Origin: Amylostereum areolatum
Lineage: Eukaryota; Basidiomycota; Agaricomycetes; Russulales; Stereaceae
Length of the DNA stretch: 64,000 nt
Assembly: GCA_012932865.1 (NCBI GenBank)
Contig: SAXG01000013.1
Location: forward strand, 744,001-808,000
Reading direction: 5' to 3'
Numbering within the stretch: the stretch's first letter is position 1; each line of letters opens with the position of its first letter. Under the pieces are notes generated by a model. It had not been told where the DNA came from, did not search any database, and worked only from the letters and a program-made list of their open reading frames with translations. The position numbers and the translations under genes were made by a program. This document shows positions 43,586 to 53,205 of this stretch, in pieces.

Positions 43586-43969
43586 ATGTCTTCTACTCTT
43601 ACCTCCTCGTCGCGCAACCTCTCCACCACCGACCACACTCCTCCTACCACTCCTCCTCCTTCGCCCGTCCTCTCGCGCACTCCCACGCCCGACCCACAGG
43701 ACGAAGAACTCCTTCGTCATCTCAAACGAGTCACGGAACTCCTAAACCGTCCGGACGTCGCTCGCGCCATGAAGAGGCCGAGAAGCTTAGACGAAGAAGC
43801 CATGCAGGAGTCGAAGGGAAGATCCGGCATCAAGGGACTCTTCCGAAAGCGCGGGCCTCGGTTCAAGAGCCCAGATCACGTGACGACGGCGAGGATAGGG
43901 CATCGGTTAGGGGCTACTACGATAAACGGGGAGGACCTAAAGGTAGTAGAAGCGTTGTTGAAACGATAG
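43586..43969 (+). CDS. Accessory ORF C, copy 1 (small basic protein)
   Basis: 127 residues, MSSTLTSSSRNLSTTDHTPP at the start, then a helical segment (DEELLRHLKRVTELLNRPDV) and a basic C-terminal half (IKGLFRKRGPRFKSPDH). The same ORF of equal length is in copy 2 at 55537-55920 with few replacements. The family is unknown; nucleic-acid binding would be compatible with the charge. Confidence 0.6.
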   Translation: MSSTLTSSSRNLSTTDHTPPTTPPPSPVLSRTPTPDPQDEELLRHLKRVTELLNRPDVARAMKRPRSLDEEAMQESKGRSGIKGLFRKRGPRFKSPDHVTTARIGHRLGATTINGEDLKVVEALLKR

Positions 43970-44041
43970 AATAGAATTCTATCGTTAGGGTCCGGGCAAG
44001 GATATAAAGAGTGAACATCAGAAAACGACAAACCCAGAAGC

Positions 44042-44365
44042 ATGATGCAATCAACACAATCACCCGATCTATCGATCTTCAATACGCCCACTCCTCGCTG
44101 GCTCATCGCCGTCATCAGCATCATCGTAGGACTTACGATCCTCACCTTCCTCGCATCAACCATATTCCTTCTCCAATGGCGAAGAGCGAGCGACCGACAA
44201 CACGTTCAAGACATCCCGCTAGAACCACTTCGGTTCAGGAATCTACGAGACGTAGATTCTAGAGAGGGGGATAGTGTTACAACTCGTTCAAGGTACTTCA
44301 TTTCTGTTGCCTTATTAGGAAGGACGTCGCTAAACGACGAGTTACGACTGTGCCCCAGCTCGTAA
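44042..44365 (+). CDS. Accessory ORF D, copy 1 (single membrane span)
   Basis: 107 residues. A short N-terminus (MMQSTQSPDLSIFNTPTPR) precedes one clear hydrophobic helix (WLIAVISIIVGLTILTFLAS, then TIFLL) and a basic-acidic tail. It ends 90 bases inside the 3' LTR. Copy 2 keeps it at 55992-56315. It occupies the place where some retroelements carry an envelope gene, but it is far too short for one and lacks a signal or fusion motif that I can see. Confidence 0.55.
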   Translation: MMQSTQSPDLSIFNTPTPRWLIAVISIIVGLTILTFLASTIFLLQWRRASDRQHVQDIPLEPLRFRNLRDVDSREGDSVTTRSRYFISVALLGRTSLNDELRLCPSS

Positions 44366-44784
44366 CCGTCCCGACGACATAGCCACGACCGCGCCACAGC
44401 TCGTCGACATGTCGACAACACAGCTACGACTGTGCCACAGTCGCGTCCCCGTAGATACTTGATACGATCGTTGCCTTATGTACATTTATTTACTCGACCT
44501 CCTTTCATATAAAAGGAGGCTCAACGAACGAGCTATTCCTCAGCTCGTTCTCTTTGTAAATACAGGACTGTTCTAATAAGAACCTCCTCTTCTAAACGCT
44601 AAAGAGAATCCCAAGCCAACTAAGTTGATAAGCTCGCCTAAGTCTTCCGTGAAGACTTACTGCTTCGCTTATTGACCCTCACCTTCGTATAAACCGAGAC
44701 GTCTGGATCACCTGATCCCACCTCTCACGCGTAAGAGTACTGTAGCCTGAGCCGCTTGTCACGTGATAAGGACCGTCCTTAACA
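44275..44784 (+). repeat. 3' LTR of copy 1
   Basis: 510 bp, the same as the 5' LTR except about one base. It is preceded by a purine tract (AGAGAGGGGGA, ending about 44271) that should prime plus-strand DNA synthesis. Confidence 0.95.
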
Positions 44785-46566
44785 GTTTGGGGGCTGCTCA
44801 TGCGCGTCGCTCGTGATGCAAGCAAGGGAGACAATTCAGAGGCCATCTATCGACCTCCGGAAGTGGTGAGTGTATGCTACGAGTTGGTCTGTATCGTTGC
44901 TGATCACTGTACCATGACAGGTCTGTGCGAGTGTTATCAGCAGTCTACTCTATTCCCGCAATCATTGGGTCAATTTCTTCCCCCTCTGTCGCAGTATCGC
45001 GCTCTTCGCAACCATGGCCCATCAGTCCGCATACCGAGTCGGTAGCCGACTCGGTCAGAATGCCCCGTACACAACAACACGCAATTCACTGGTTACGACG
45101 GCGGAAATGGAGCGTGCGGATCTCAAGAGACGCTTGAAGAACTTCGTCGAGGAGCCCGTCTTGGTCGTCTTCGACAACATCCAGACTCTTCATCGCCAGC
45201 GGAACAACAGAATCGGCACGAAGAACAGGATGATTACGGGCACAGGCGCGACAGCGGTGGAGATGGAAGACTGTCCGGCTGGTGCATTCAATCTCGCCCC
45301 CATTCGGGCGAAGTACGAGGCAGGGACTCGCCGCGAAATCATTGTCGACGATATCCGCAAGAAAACTGACTCGGTGCACCTTCGGCGAGTCTTTGCATAC
45401 CACTGGCTCATTATTCTCCTGGAGTGGGTCCCCGCACTTGCTCTCTATCGGTCAGACGCACACAAGCGGTTTGCGAACCAAACGGAAAAACACCAGATCG
45501 ACCCGAAGCGGCACACGAAAGTACATCCACTTGGAACAAACGGCGCAAACGAGACCACAACCAGCGGTCTACGAGAAGCCATATTTGACTTCCTCTCTCA
45601 GCTGGGTCTGACCGAGGAATCCATGGTAGACCATCTGATGTTCTTCCACGGTGACGGGAAGAGCTTTGAGGGCATTCACAAGGTCAAGAAGCTCTCTTCC
45701 GGAAAGGAGAGCGACTTCTTTTCGTGGCGGTTTATCCACCCGGTTTTGGAGCTCTGGCACACAAAGTGGACGGCACTGAGCCGTATCGTGCGCGCGCTAT
45801 GGGGCCCGGTGGGAAAGGAATCGCTCGAGGATCCGTCGACACTAGGCTTCATGGCCAATGCAATCAACTCTCCGAAGCCGTCTGATCTCCATAAAGTGGA
45901 GTTCTATCCCAACGCGCACTTGATCGATGTTGTCGTGCGTGGTCACATATTACACTGTTACCAGTAAGTGCATATCTATCCTACATTAGGTGTGATATTT
46001 ATCTGTCTTTGGCACTCCATAGAACTTTCTATGAAATGGACGACCTCGAGGCCTACTTCCAGAAGCGCGCCGACGATGGGTTGCTCCCGTCGCTCAATGA
46101 CTTGTTTGCAGTTGCGACTGTACTTCAAGAGCGCTACTCTTCGACGCAAGCATACTGGAAAGCCCGATCACCACGCACCCCGGAGAATTCTGCATCAAAT
46201 GACATGCCGGTCGGTCCAGCATGGTCTGGCTCCGACACCGTGGAGGGGGATCACGCGTTGGCGAACAGCTCGCTCCTTATGCGTGATGGCTTGGAATTCA
46301 TCGAGGTCTGCCGTGCCACAGCGTTAGGCGACATTGGTCGGGTGTTGGAGGTGCACAAGGTACGCTAATACGATCCGGCATTGTACTTATGCGTGAGACG
46401 TCGGGGTACTGATACTGGTGTCACGCAGAAATGGATCTTCGCGTTCGCCGGCTCTGGGAATACAAACTACACAGCGTATCTGAGCGAGCAGTTCATTAAC
46501 CTTGAATACGACTTCAGCGGGGAGGCCCTCGTTACGCGGATTGCACTCCTCAACAACTACCTCGTC
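44785..46566 (+). pseudogene. DUF6589-like gene, middle segment (between the two retrotransposons)
   Basis: It resumes at the target duplication GTTTG with WGLLMRVARDASKGDNSEAI. Introns at about 44869-44920, 45966-46020 and 46362-46428 keep phase. The core DUF6589 region is here: FVEEPVLVVFDNIQTLHRQR, then NNRIGTKNRMITGTGATAVE, MVDHLMFFHGDGKSFEGIHK, FSWRFIHPVLELWHTKWTAL, KPSDLHKVEFYPNAHLIDVV and GHILHCYQTFYEMDDLEAYF. Acidic residues in VFDNIQ, FHGDG and the later LWHTKW block are the kind of positions that could coordinate metal, but I do not know an established active site for this family. The segment ends at TACCTCGTC, where retrotransposon 2 begins at 46567. Confidence 0.8.
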
Positions 46567-47105
46567 TGTTACAACTTGTCCAAGGTACTTCATTTTCCAT
46601 TACCTTATTAGGAAGGATGTCGCTAAACGACGGATTACGACTGTGCCCAGTTCGTAACCGTCTCAACGACGCGACGACAACAGTGCCACAGATCGTCACC
46701 GTCCCGACGACAGTGCCACAGATCGTCACCGTCTCAACGGCACAGCCGCGACGGTGCCACAGTCTCATCCCCGTAGATACTTGATACGACCGTCGCTCAA
46801 TGTACATATATTTACTCGACCTCCGTTCTTATAAAAGGAGGCTCATCGAACGAGCCATTCCTCAGCTCGTTCTCTTTGTAAATACAGGACTGTTCTAACT
46901 AAAGAACCTCCTCTTAAGTATACTAAAGAGAGCCCAAAGTAACTAAGTCGAAAGCTCGCCTAAGTCTTCCGCGAAGACTTACTGCCTAGCTTACCGACCT
47001 CAACCTTCGTATAAACGAGACGTCTGGATCACCTGATCCCACTTCTCATCTACACAAATACTGTAGCCTGAGCCACTTGTCACGTGATAAGGACCGTCCT
47101 TAACA
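46567..47105 (+). repeat. 5' LTR of copy 2
   Basis: 539 bp, TG...CA termini, TATAAAA box near 46832-46838. The left arm of the hairpin around the TATA box has a G where the 3' LTR has T. Confidence 0.95.
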
Positions 47106-47109
47106 CTAG

Positions 47110-47919
47110 AACGAGCTCTCCTCTACACTAGCTCACCCTACAGTTTGGCGCAGGGCGTCAAACGAAAAAACACCCACCACGGAGCCAGCGGAACAACCCG
47201 CTGAGAAAAGACCATCAGACTTCGAAATCCCTTATCCCCAATCAGATTGTAGTCGAGAATTCCCCAACGGAAAAGAAAATCATCACTGGACATTTGATCC
47301 CTATAATCTCATCTTTTATCACGACGGAGCATTCACCGCAAAAGAAAGCAAAGGGACATACGCATACCAGTGGAACCCGCCTATATACAGATACAACCTT
47401 CCCCCAGCAGCAGAATACTTCAAGGATAGATCCAAAAGAGAAAAGGAAGACGGAAGCTACGACAATTCACATTGGAAGCGCCCAGATTATTCAAGACCTC
47501 ATATCGGGCCCCTCTCATCAGAAGAACTCTGGAAACACCCGGACGCACAGAAAGTCGAAGAGAAACCTTACACCGGGAATATTAAGGACTACTGGGAATT
47601 TGATCCCGATACCGACACAACCGACACGACAACCGAACCACAGAACCCTCAAACCGAACTCCAGCATCCTCAAGAACCCGCAGCAAGTGCACAGCCTCCA
47701 GAAGAAACCGCGCCAGAACCTAAGAGAACTGTATCAAGCCCCCAAATTAAGTCCGATTCCGGAGGAAGTCGAGAAGGCAGCCCAGCGAGCGCAACAGAAA
47801 CGGAAAGACATACAGAAGAATCAACAGGATCTCCATCAGTTAAATCAGACAAAGATATCTTCGAAACCAGAAAAGGAAGACAAGGGAATCTATTCGGAAG
47901 ACCAGAGAACGTCACGACA
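47110..47919 (+). CDS. N-terminal Gag extension without an ATG (copy 2)
   Basis: The open frame is continuous with gag from the TAG at 47107 to the ATG at 47920, 270 codons, with no ATG in any plus-strand frame. The protein is nearly the same as in copy 1 (YNLPPAAEYFKDRSKREKED, KPYTGNIKDYWEFDPDTDTT). The net length difference from copy 1 is one codon. Confidence 0.65.
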
Positions 47920-49239
47920 ATGGGAGACGCTACCACCTCGATACCCAACCCCGCCGCCACACTTAGCAATGTCCCCCTTGGAGAAACTAGTATACCGCTC
48001 CAGACGCCTGCAACTCCAACACCAGCCGATCCCGCGAAACCGGGACATAAGGCTCGATTCCCCATAGGATTCGGTTTAGGCGAACCAATAGGATGGAAAG
48101 CACCATCACCACAACCATCATCGCCTTCTGACCGATCAGCTGGTAATGAGAAAGGAAAAAAGGTTCAGGACTATGTATTCGGAAGAGGAGCAACCGCAGA
48201 TCTTCCGGAAGGACCGAGACACCCACCATGGCATTCACCACCGGGAGGAACAGGAACGATTGGATCTAAACCCGAAGACAAAGACAAAGGATTCAAACTG
48301 AACGCGCTAGGAGTGTACGACGGAAGAGACCGAGCGAAGGCAGCAAAATTCATTGAACAATGCGTACTTCGCTTCATAGCATTCCCCAACGCATACAAAA
48401 CCAACATGCGTAAGATAACCTTTGTACTCTCGCATCTCACAGATGGACCCGCCCTTCACTGGGCGTCCCTCTTAATAAGCAAGATCGATAAGACACGAGA
48501 GCGCGGCATAGATCCAGAAAGGTATCTTCCATGGACGGGATTCCGTGACTACTTCTTAGAAACCTTTGGAGAAATAGACCCCGGAAGAGACGCTAGATTC
48601 AACATACAGCGCCTGGAACAAGGCACTATGGAAACCAAAGATTACATCACGGTCTTTAGAGACTATGCTATGGAAGCCGGTTACGATCATAAAGCATTGA
48701 TCGACCAATTCAAGAGAGGACTGCGCAACGATATAGTAGTCGAGATTCTTAAGAGAGATCACATCTCGAACGATATCGACGAATGGTATGAACTCGCACT
48801 GCGCATCGATAATAACTGGCGAGAAGCTCAAGCATTCCAACGACATTATACGAGACCAATGAACCCGACGAGTGATCTCACCCTTCTATACAAGAAACCA
48901 CAGACGTACGTTCCATTCCGAAGAGGAAACGGAAATAAAGGGAACGTTACCACCGCCAGGACCGCTCAAACCGGAAACAATAACCGAAACTTCAGACGAC
49001 TTACCCCGCAAGAACGTACCGAACTCCAGAAATCAGGATCATGCTTCTATTGCCGAAAGCCAGGACACATCTCCAGGAACTGCCCGGAGAAACGTACCCA
49101 AACAACGATCAATGCACGAACAGCGAATCTAACAGAGGAAGAATCCCCGATTGATCAGATCACCAAGCTTGTGAACAAGATGGACAGTGAAACGTTCGCA
49201 CGCACTGCCAACATGTTCAAAGACAATCAGGGTTTTTGA
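47920..49239 (+). CDS. gag: Gag polyprotein, copy 2
   Basis: 439 residues, the same plan as copy 1, with the CCHC knuckle CFYCRKPGHISRNCPEKR near the end. The stop TGA lies at 49237-49239, directly after the GGGTTTT heptamer (49230-49236). Confidence 0.93.
   Translation: MGDATTSIPNPAATLSNVPLGETSIPLQTPATPTPADPAKPGHKARFPIGFGLGEPIGWKAPSPQPSSPSDRSAGNEKGKKVQDYVFGRGATADLPEGPRHPPWHSPPGGTGTIGSKPEDKDKGFKLNALGVYDGRDRAKAAKFIEQCVLRFIAFPNAYKTNMRKITFVLSHLTDGPALHWASLLISKIDKTRERGIDPERYLPWTGFRDYFLETFGEIDPGRDARFNIQRLEQGTMETKDYITVFRDYAMEAGYDHKALIDQFKRGLRNDIVVEILKRDHISNDIDEWYELALRIDNNWREAQAFQRHYTRPMNPTSDLTLLYKKPQTYVPFRRGNGNKGNVTTARTAQTGNNNRNFRRLTPQERTELQKSGSCFYCRKPGHISRNCPEKRTQTTINARTANLTEEESPIDQITKLVNKMDSETFARTANMFKDNQGF
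49230..49236 (+). promoter_or_regulatory. Candidate -1 ribosomal frameshift site G-GGT-TTT (copy 2)
   Basis: The same heptamer and register as in copy 1. A slip leads into pol at 49236. Confidence 0.8.
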
Positions 49240-52200
49240 ATCGTCCTTCAACCGCGGCTGTTGAAAGGACACAGACAATGAACTTTTCAAATCGGTCTCC
49301 TGTGCAGGAAACAGGAGATGACGTAAATAGAACAGTGTATATAAGGTCATACCAAGATGGAGCAACGCACGCTCCATCAATTCATATACCTGTTACATTT
49401 CATGGAAAGTTCCGTAAAGCCGCAGCAAAAGCACTACTCGATAGCGGAGCAAGCAGTACCCTGATCCATCCAGATTTCGTACGAAAACACAAGATGAATC
49501 TGATCCAATTGAAGAAGCCAATACCAATATATAACGTTGATGGATCTAGGAACACTCTAGGAGAGATCAAACAGAAAGTGTACCTTCCAATGACGATGGA
49601 AGGGATCAACGGAGAAATTCACCGCGAAAACCTAGGATTGTTCGTCACAGCCCTAGGAGGAGACGAAGTAATCTTAGGAACCCCTTGGCTCAAGAAACAC
49701 AATCCTCATATCGATTGGAGAAAGAGACAGATTACACTACAAACATGTCCAGGTACGTGCCTCACTACCAGTAAAACAATGATCGTCCAAGGAAAAGACG
49801 AACACTCTCTACAATCATTCGAAGAACAAGAGATCAACCATCACGCAACGATAGAAGAACAAGAAGACCCCGAATCCAACTCCGATATCGCCGATATCAG
49901 GATAGTCAGAACATTCCATGGAAAAACTGACGTAGAAACAATGCCGATTGCAAAAGAAGCAAACGAACCCGGTATTTGGATAACAGCAAGAGCAACCAAG
50001 GCACAAGAACTCGCAGAAAGAGCGGCCATAGGAGAGAAGAAGAAGACACTCGATGAGATGATTCCGTCTAGTTACAAACAGTATCAGAAGGTATTCGAAA
50101 AGAAAGCGTCGGAACGCTTTCCAATCAGCAGACCTTGGGATCACGCGATAGACCTGACTGAAGGATGGAAACCTCGAAATTGCAAAGTATACCCAATGAC
50201 GGTACCAGAACGGAAGGAACTGGACACATTCATAGACGAGCATCTACGAAAAGGGTACATCCGAGAATCAAAATCAGAGATATCATCGCCCTTCTTCTTT
50301 ATCAAGAAGAAAGACGGATCTCTTCGACCAGTACAGGACTATCGCTATCTTAACTCGATCACGGTTAAAAATGAATACCCGATACCACTCATCTCAGATC
50401 TCGTCGACAAATTAAAGGGCGCTAAGATCTTCTCAAAGCTCGATCTCCGATGGGGATACAACAATGTTCGGATCAAAGAAGGAGATCAATGGAAAGCTGC
50501 GTTCAAAACAAACAGAGGCCTTTTCGAACCAATGGTAATGTTCTTCGGACTAACCAACTCACCCGCAACATTCCAAGCAATGATGAACACACTGTTCAAA
50601 GAATTAATAGACACCGGAAAAGTAGTGGTCTATATGGATGACATACTGATATTTACAGAAACACTCGACGAACATAGAAAACTGATGAAAGAAGCCCTCC
50701 AACTTCTAGAACGGAACGATCTATTCCTCAAACCAGAGAAGTGCTTCTTCGAACAACCATCGATCGAGTACCTAGGCGTGATAATCACGCACAACAAGGT
50801 ACAGATGGATCCGGTCAAAGTCCAAGGACTAGCCGAATGGCCCACACCAAGGAAAGTAAAAGAAGTCCAATCATTCCTCGGATTTGGAAATTTCTATCGA
50901 CGCTTCATCAAAGACTATTCTAAGATCGCCAGACCCCTATTCCAGCTCACAAAGAAAGACCACGAATGGAACTGGACGGCCGAATGTGAACGTACCTTCG
51001 AAAGACTGAAACGAGAATTCACATCGTCCCCAATCTTAATTATGCCCGATGAAAACAAACCATTCCGCATAGAGAGTGACGCCTCCGACTTTGCGTACGG
51101 AGCCATCCTATCGCAGCCAGATGAGATCGAAAGATGGCATCCGGTCGCGTACCTATCCAAATCACTATCTCCCGTGGAACAAAATTACGAGATATACGAC
51201 AAAGAACTCTTAGGAGTAGTGAAAGCCTTAGAACACTGGCGACACTATCTAGAAGGAGCGAACCACAAAGTCGAAATCTGGACAGATCATAAAAATCTAG
51301 AATATTTCACAACAGCTCAGAAACTCAATCGACGACAAGCACGATGGAGCTTGTATCTGTCCCGTTTCGACTACACCTTGGTACACAAACCAGGAAGTAC
51401 GAACAAGGCAGATGGACTTTCTAGAAGACCAGATCATAAGGAAGATATTCCAGACAACGGCGATCGCATCTTGCTTCACCCTTCGGTTTTCAGGGCTAGA
51501 GCCACCGGAAGAGGAGCAGTCGAAGGAGTTGGAGACAAAGAACTTCTCAAAGAACTAAGAAACTTCTCACACCTAGATGATGAGGTTTGGACAGCGTTAG
51601 AGACAATCAAAAGATCGGGACCACGCACCCTCGCAAAAGGAATCGAAGATTGGAACTTCGAGAACGATCTGATCATCAGAAAAGGAAAGATCTATGTGCC
51701 ACAGAATCTCGAACTCAGACGCAGGATCCTAAAATCGCATCATGATCTGGAAATAATTGGACATCCAGGCGAAATGAAAACTCTAGAGCTGGTACAAAGA
51801 AACTTTTGGTGGCCAAAGATGATTTCCTTCGTGAAAGGTTATGTTCAAGGATGTCCCGTATGCCAGTCAACGAAGAATGTCACACATCCGGCAAAACATC
51901 CATTACAACCTACGGAAATACCAGAACGACCATGGGAAACGATCACATCGGATTTTATTACAGACCTTCCGATCTCCAACGGATTCGATTCGATCAACGT
52001 AGTCGTCGACAGGTTCACTAAAACCGCAGTATTCACGCCGTGCCTAAAGACGATCAACGCAGAAGAAACAGCTGATCTTCTGATCGACAATGTTTACAGA
52101 CGATTTGGACTATGGAAAAGAATGATATCGGACAGAGGCCCTCAATTCGCATCCAAAGTATTCCAATCCATCTGCGAAAGCCTCGGAGTTATCTCGTCGC

Positions 52201-53123
52201 TCAGTACAGCGTATCATCCCCAAACGGATGGCGAAACAGAAAGAGTGAATCAAGAATTAGAACAATATCTTCGAGCATTCTGCAACGGAGATCAAACGAA
52301 TTGGGCAAAACTTCTACCAAAAGCAGAATTTGCACACAATGTAAGACAACATTCAGCTACGAAAACCTCCCCATTTGAACTCCTACATGGGTATCAACCG
52401 GTTTTTAACCCGACAATACCGACCGATCCGCGAATACCGACGGCCGAAGAAAGAATAAAGAACTTTAAGGACGCATGGAACAACGCAGAAGCAAGTCTGG
52501 AAATAGCTGCCAAACTGATGAAAATGCAGCACGATCAAACACTCACACTGCGAGATCAACTCAAACAGGGTGACCAAGTGTGGTTAGACGGAAAAAATCT
52601 TAACACGGTATACCCGAAAACTAAACTAGCACCAAAGCGATTCGGCCCATTCAAAATTGAAAAAGTAATAGGACCAGTAACCTATCGCTTAGAACTACCG
52701 GCAAAGTGGAAGATACATCCGGTATTTCACGCGGCACTATTAATTCCGTTCAAAGAAACAGAACAATATGGAGAAGCTTACGAAAAACCGCCTCCGGAAC
52801 TAGTAAACGATGAAGAACTCTACGAACTGGAAATAATAATAGCCTCGAAACTAGACAAACGATATTCCGAACCGTTACATTACTTCGTAAAATGGAAAGG
52901 ATACCCCGACTCCGGTAACACATGGGAACCAGCATCTAATCTCGAAGGATCAAAAGATGCGATCGCAGAGTTCCATCGTAATAACCCCAAGGCACCGAAG
53001 TTACCACCACAGCCAATCAAAGATACCAACACAGAAGCCACTGATCGCGACGAAACCGACGCAACGCAGCGAGAACGAAGACCAACAAGACGAAAGAAAC
53101 GCAAGACGAAAGTAAGACATTAG
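49236..53123 (+). CDS. pol: Pol polyprotein with chromodomain, copy 2
   Basis: About 1,295 residues with the same protease, RT (YMDD), RNase H, HHCC/DDE integrase and chromodomain (HYFVKWKGYPDSGNTWEPAS) as copy 1. Most differences from copy 1 are silent or lie in the linker after the protease. No stop or shift. Confidence 0.96.
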   Translation: MNRPSTAAVERTQTMNFSNRSPVQETGDDVNRTVYIRSYQDGATHAPSIHIPVTFHGKFRKAAAKALLDSGASSTLIHPDFVRKHKMNLIQLKKPIPIYNVDGSRNTLGEIKQKVYLPMTMEGINGEIHRENLGLFVTALGGDEVILGTPWLKKHNPHIDWRKRQITLQTCPGTCLTTSKTMIVQGKDEHSLQSFEEQEINHHATIEEQEDPESNSDIADIRIVRTFHGKTDVETMPIAKEANEPGIWITARATKAQELAERAAIGEKKKTLDEMIPSSYKQYQKVFEKKASERFPISRPWDHAIDLTEGWKPRNCKVYPMTVPERKELDTFIDEHLRKGYIRESKSEISSPFFFIKKKDGSLRPVQDYRYLNSITVKNEYPIPLISDLVDKLKGAKIFSKLDLRWGYNNVRIKEGDQWKAAFKTNRGLFEPMVMFFGLTNSPATFQAMMNTLFKELIDTGKVVVYMDDILIFTETLDEHRKLMKEALQLLERNDLFLKPEKCFFEQPSIEYLGVIITHNKVQMDPVKVQGLAEWPTPRKVKEVQSFLGFGNFYRRFIKDYSKIARPLFQLTKKDHEWNWTAECERTFERLKREFTSSPILIMPDENKPFRIESDASDFAYGAILSQPDEIERWHPVAYLSKSLSPVEQNYEIYDKELLGVVKALEHWRHYLEGANHKVEIWTDHKNLEYFTTAQKLNRRQARWSLYLSRFDYTLVHKPGSTNKADGLSRRPDHKEDIPDNGDRILLHPSVFRARATGRGAVEGVGDKELLKELRNFSHLDDEVWTALETIKRSGPRTLAKGIEDWNFENDLIIRKGKIYVPQNLELRRRILKSHHDLEIIGHPGEMKTLELVQRNFWWPKMISFVKGYVQGCPVCQSTKNVTHPAKHPLQPTEIPERPWETITSDFITDLPISNGFDSINVVVDRFTKTAVFTPCLKTINAEETADLLIDNVYRRFGLWKRMISDRGPQFASKVFQSICESLGVISSLSTAYHPQTDGETERVNQELEQYLRAFCNGDQTNWAKLLPKAEFAHNVRQHSATKTSPFELLHGYQPVFNPTIPTDPRIPTAEERIKNFKDAWNNAEASLEIAAKLMKMQHDQTLTLRDQLKQGDQVWLDGKNLNTVYPKTKLAPKRFGPFKIEKVIGPVTYRLELPAKWKIHPVFHAALLIPFKETEQYGEAYEKPPPELVNDEELYELEIIIASKLDKRYSEPLHYFVKWKGYPDSGNTWEPASNLEGSKDAIAEFHRNNPKAPKLPPQPIKDTNTEATDRDETDATQRERRPTRRKKRKTKVRH

Positions 53124-53205
53124 TGAGACTCAACGACATTCAGGCGAATGCACTGCCAACAAGGGGGGGATAAAAACCCTACAGGTTCAACAAGACAGAT
53201 CACCA

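Larger units (their letters stand above)
34613..44784 (+). mobile_element. Ty3/gypsy chromovirus, copy 1 (10,172 bp)
   Basis: A full-length LTR retrotransposon in the DUF6589 gene. The LTRs (510 bp each) start TGTTAC and end TTAACA and differ by about one base (T/C near the 3' end). The 5-bp target duplication is GTTTG (34608-34612 and 44785-44789). Order: LTR, long ATG-free leader/gag extension, gag, pol (protease-RT-RNase H-integrase-chromodomain), accessory genes A/B, C and D, polypurine tract, LTR. No inactivating change is seen, so it is young and possibly active. Confidence 0.97.

Noticed and set aside
44042..44365. ORF D as a true envelope glycoprotein
   Set aside because: Only 107 residues, one membrane span, no signal peptide, cleavage site or cysteine pattern; kept as a small membrane protein of unknown role.
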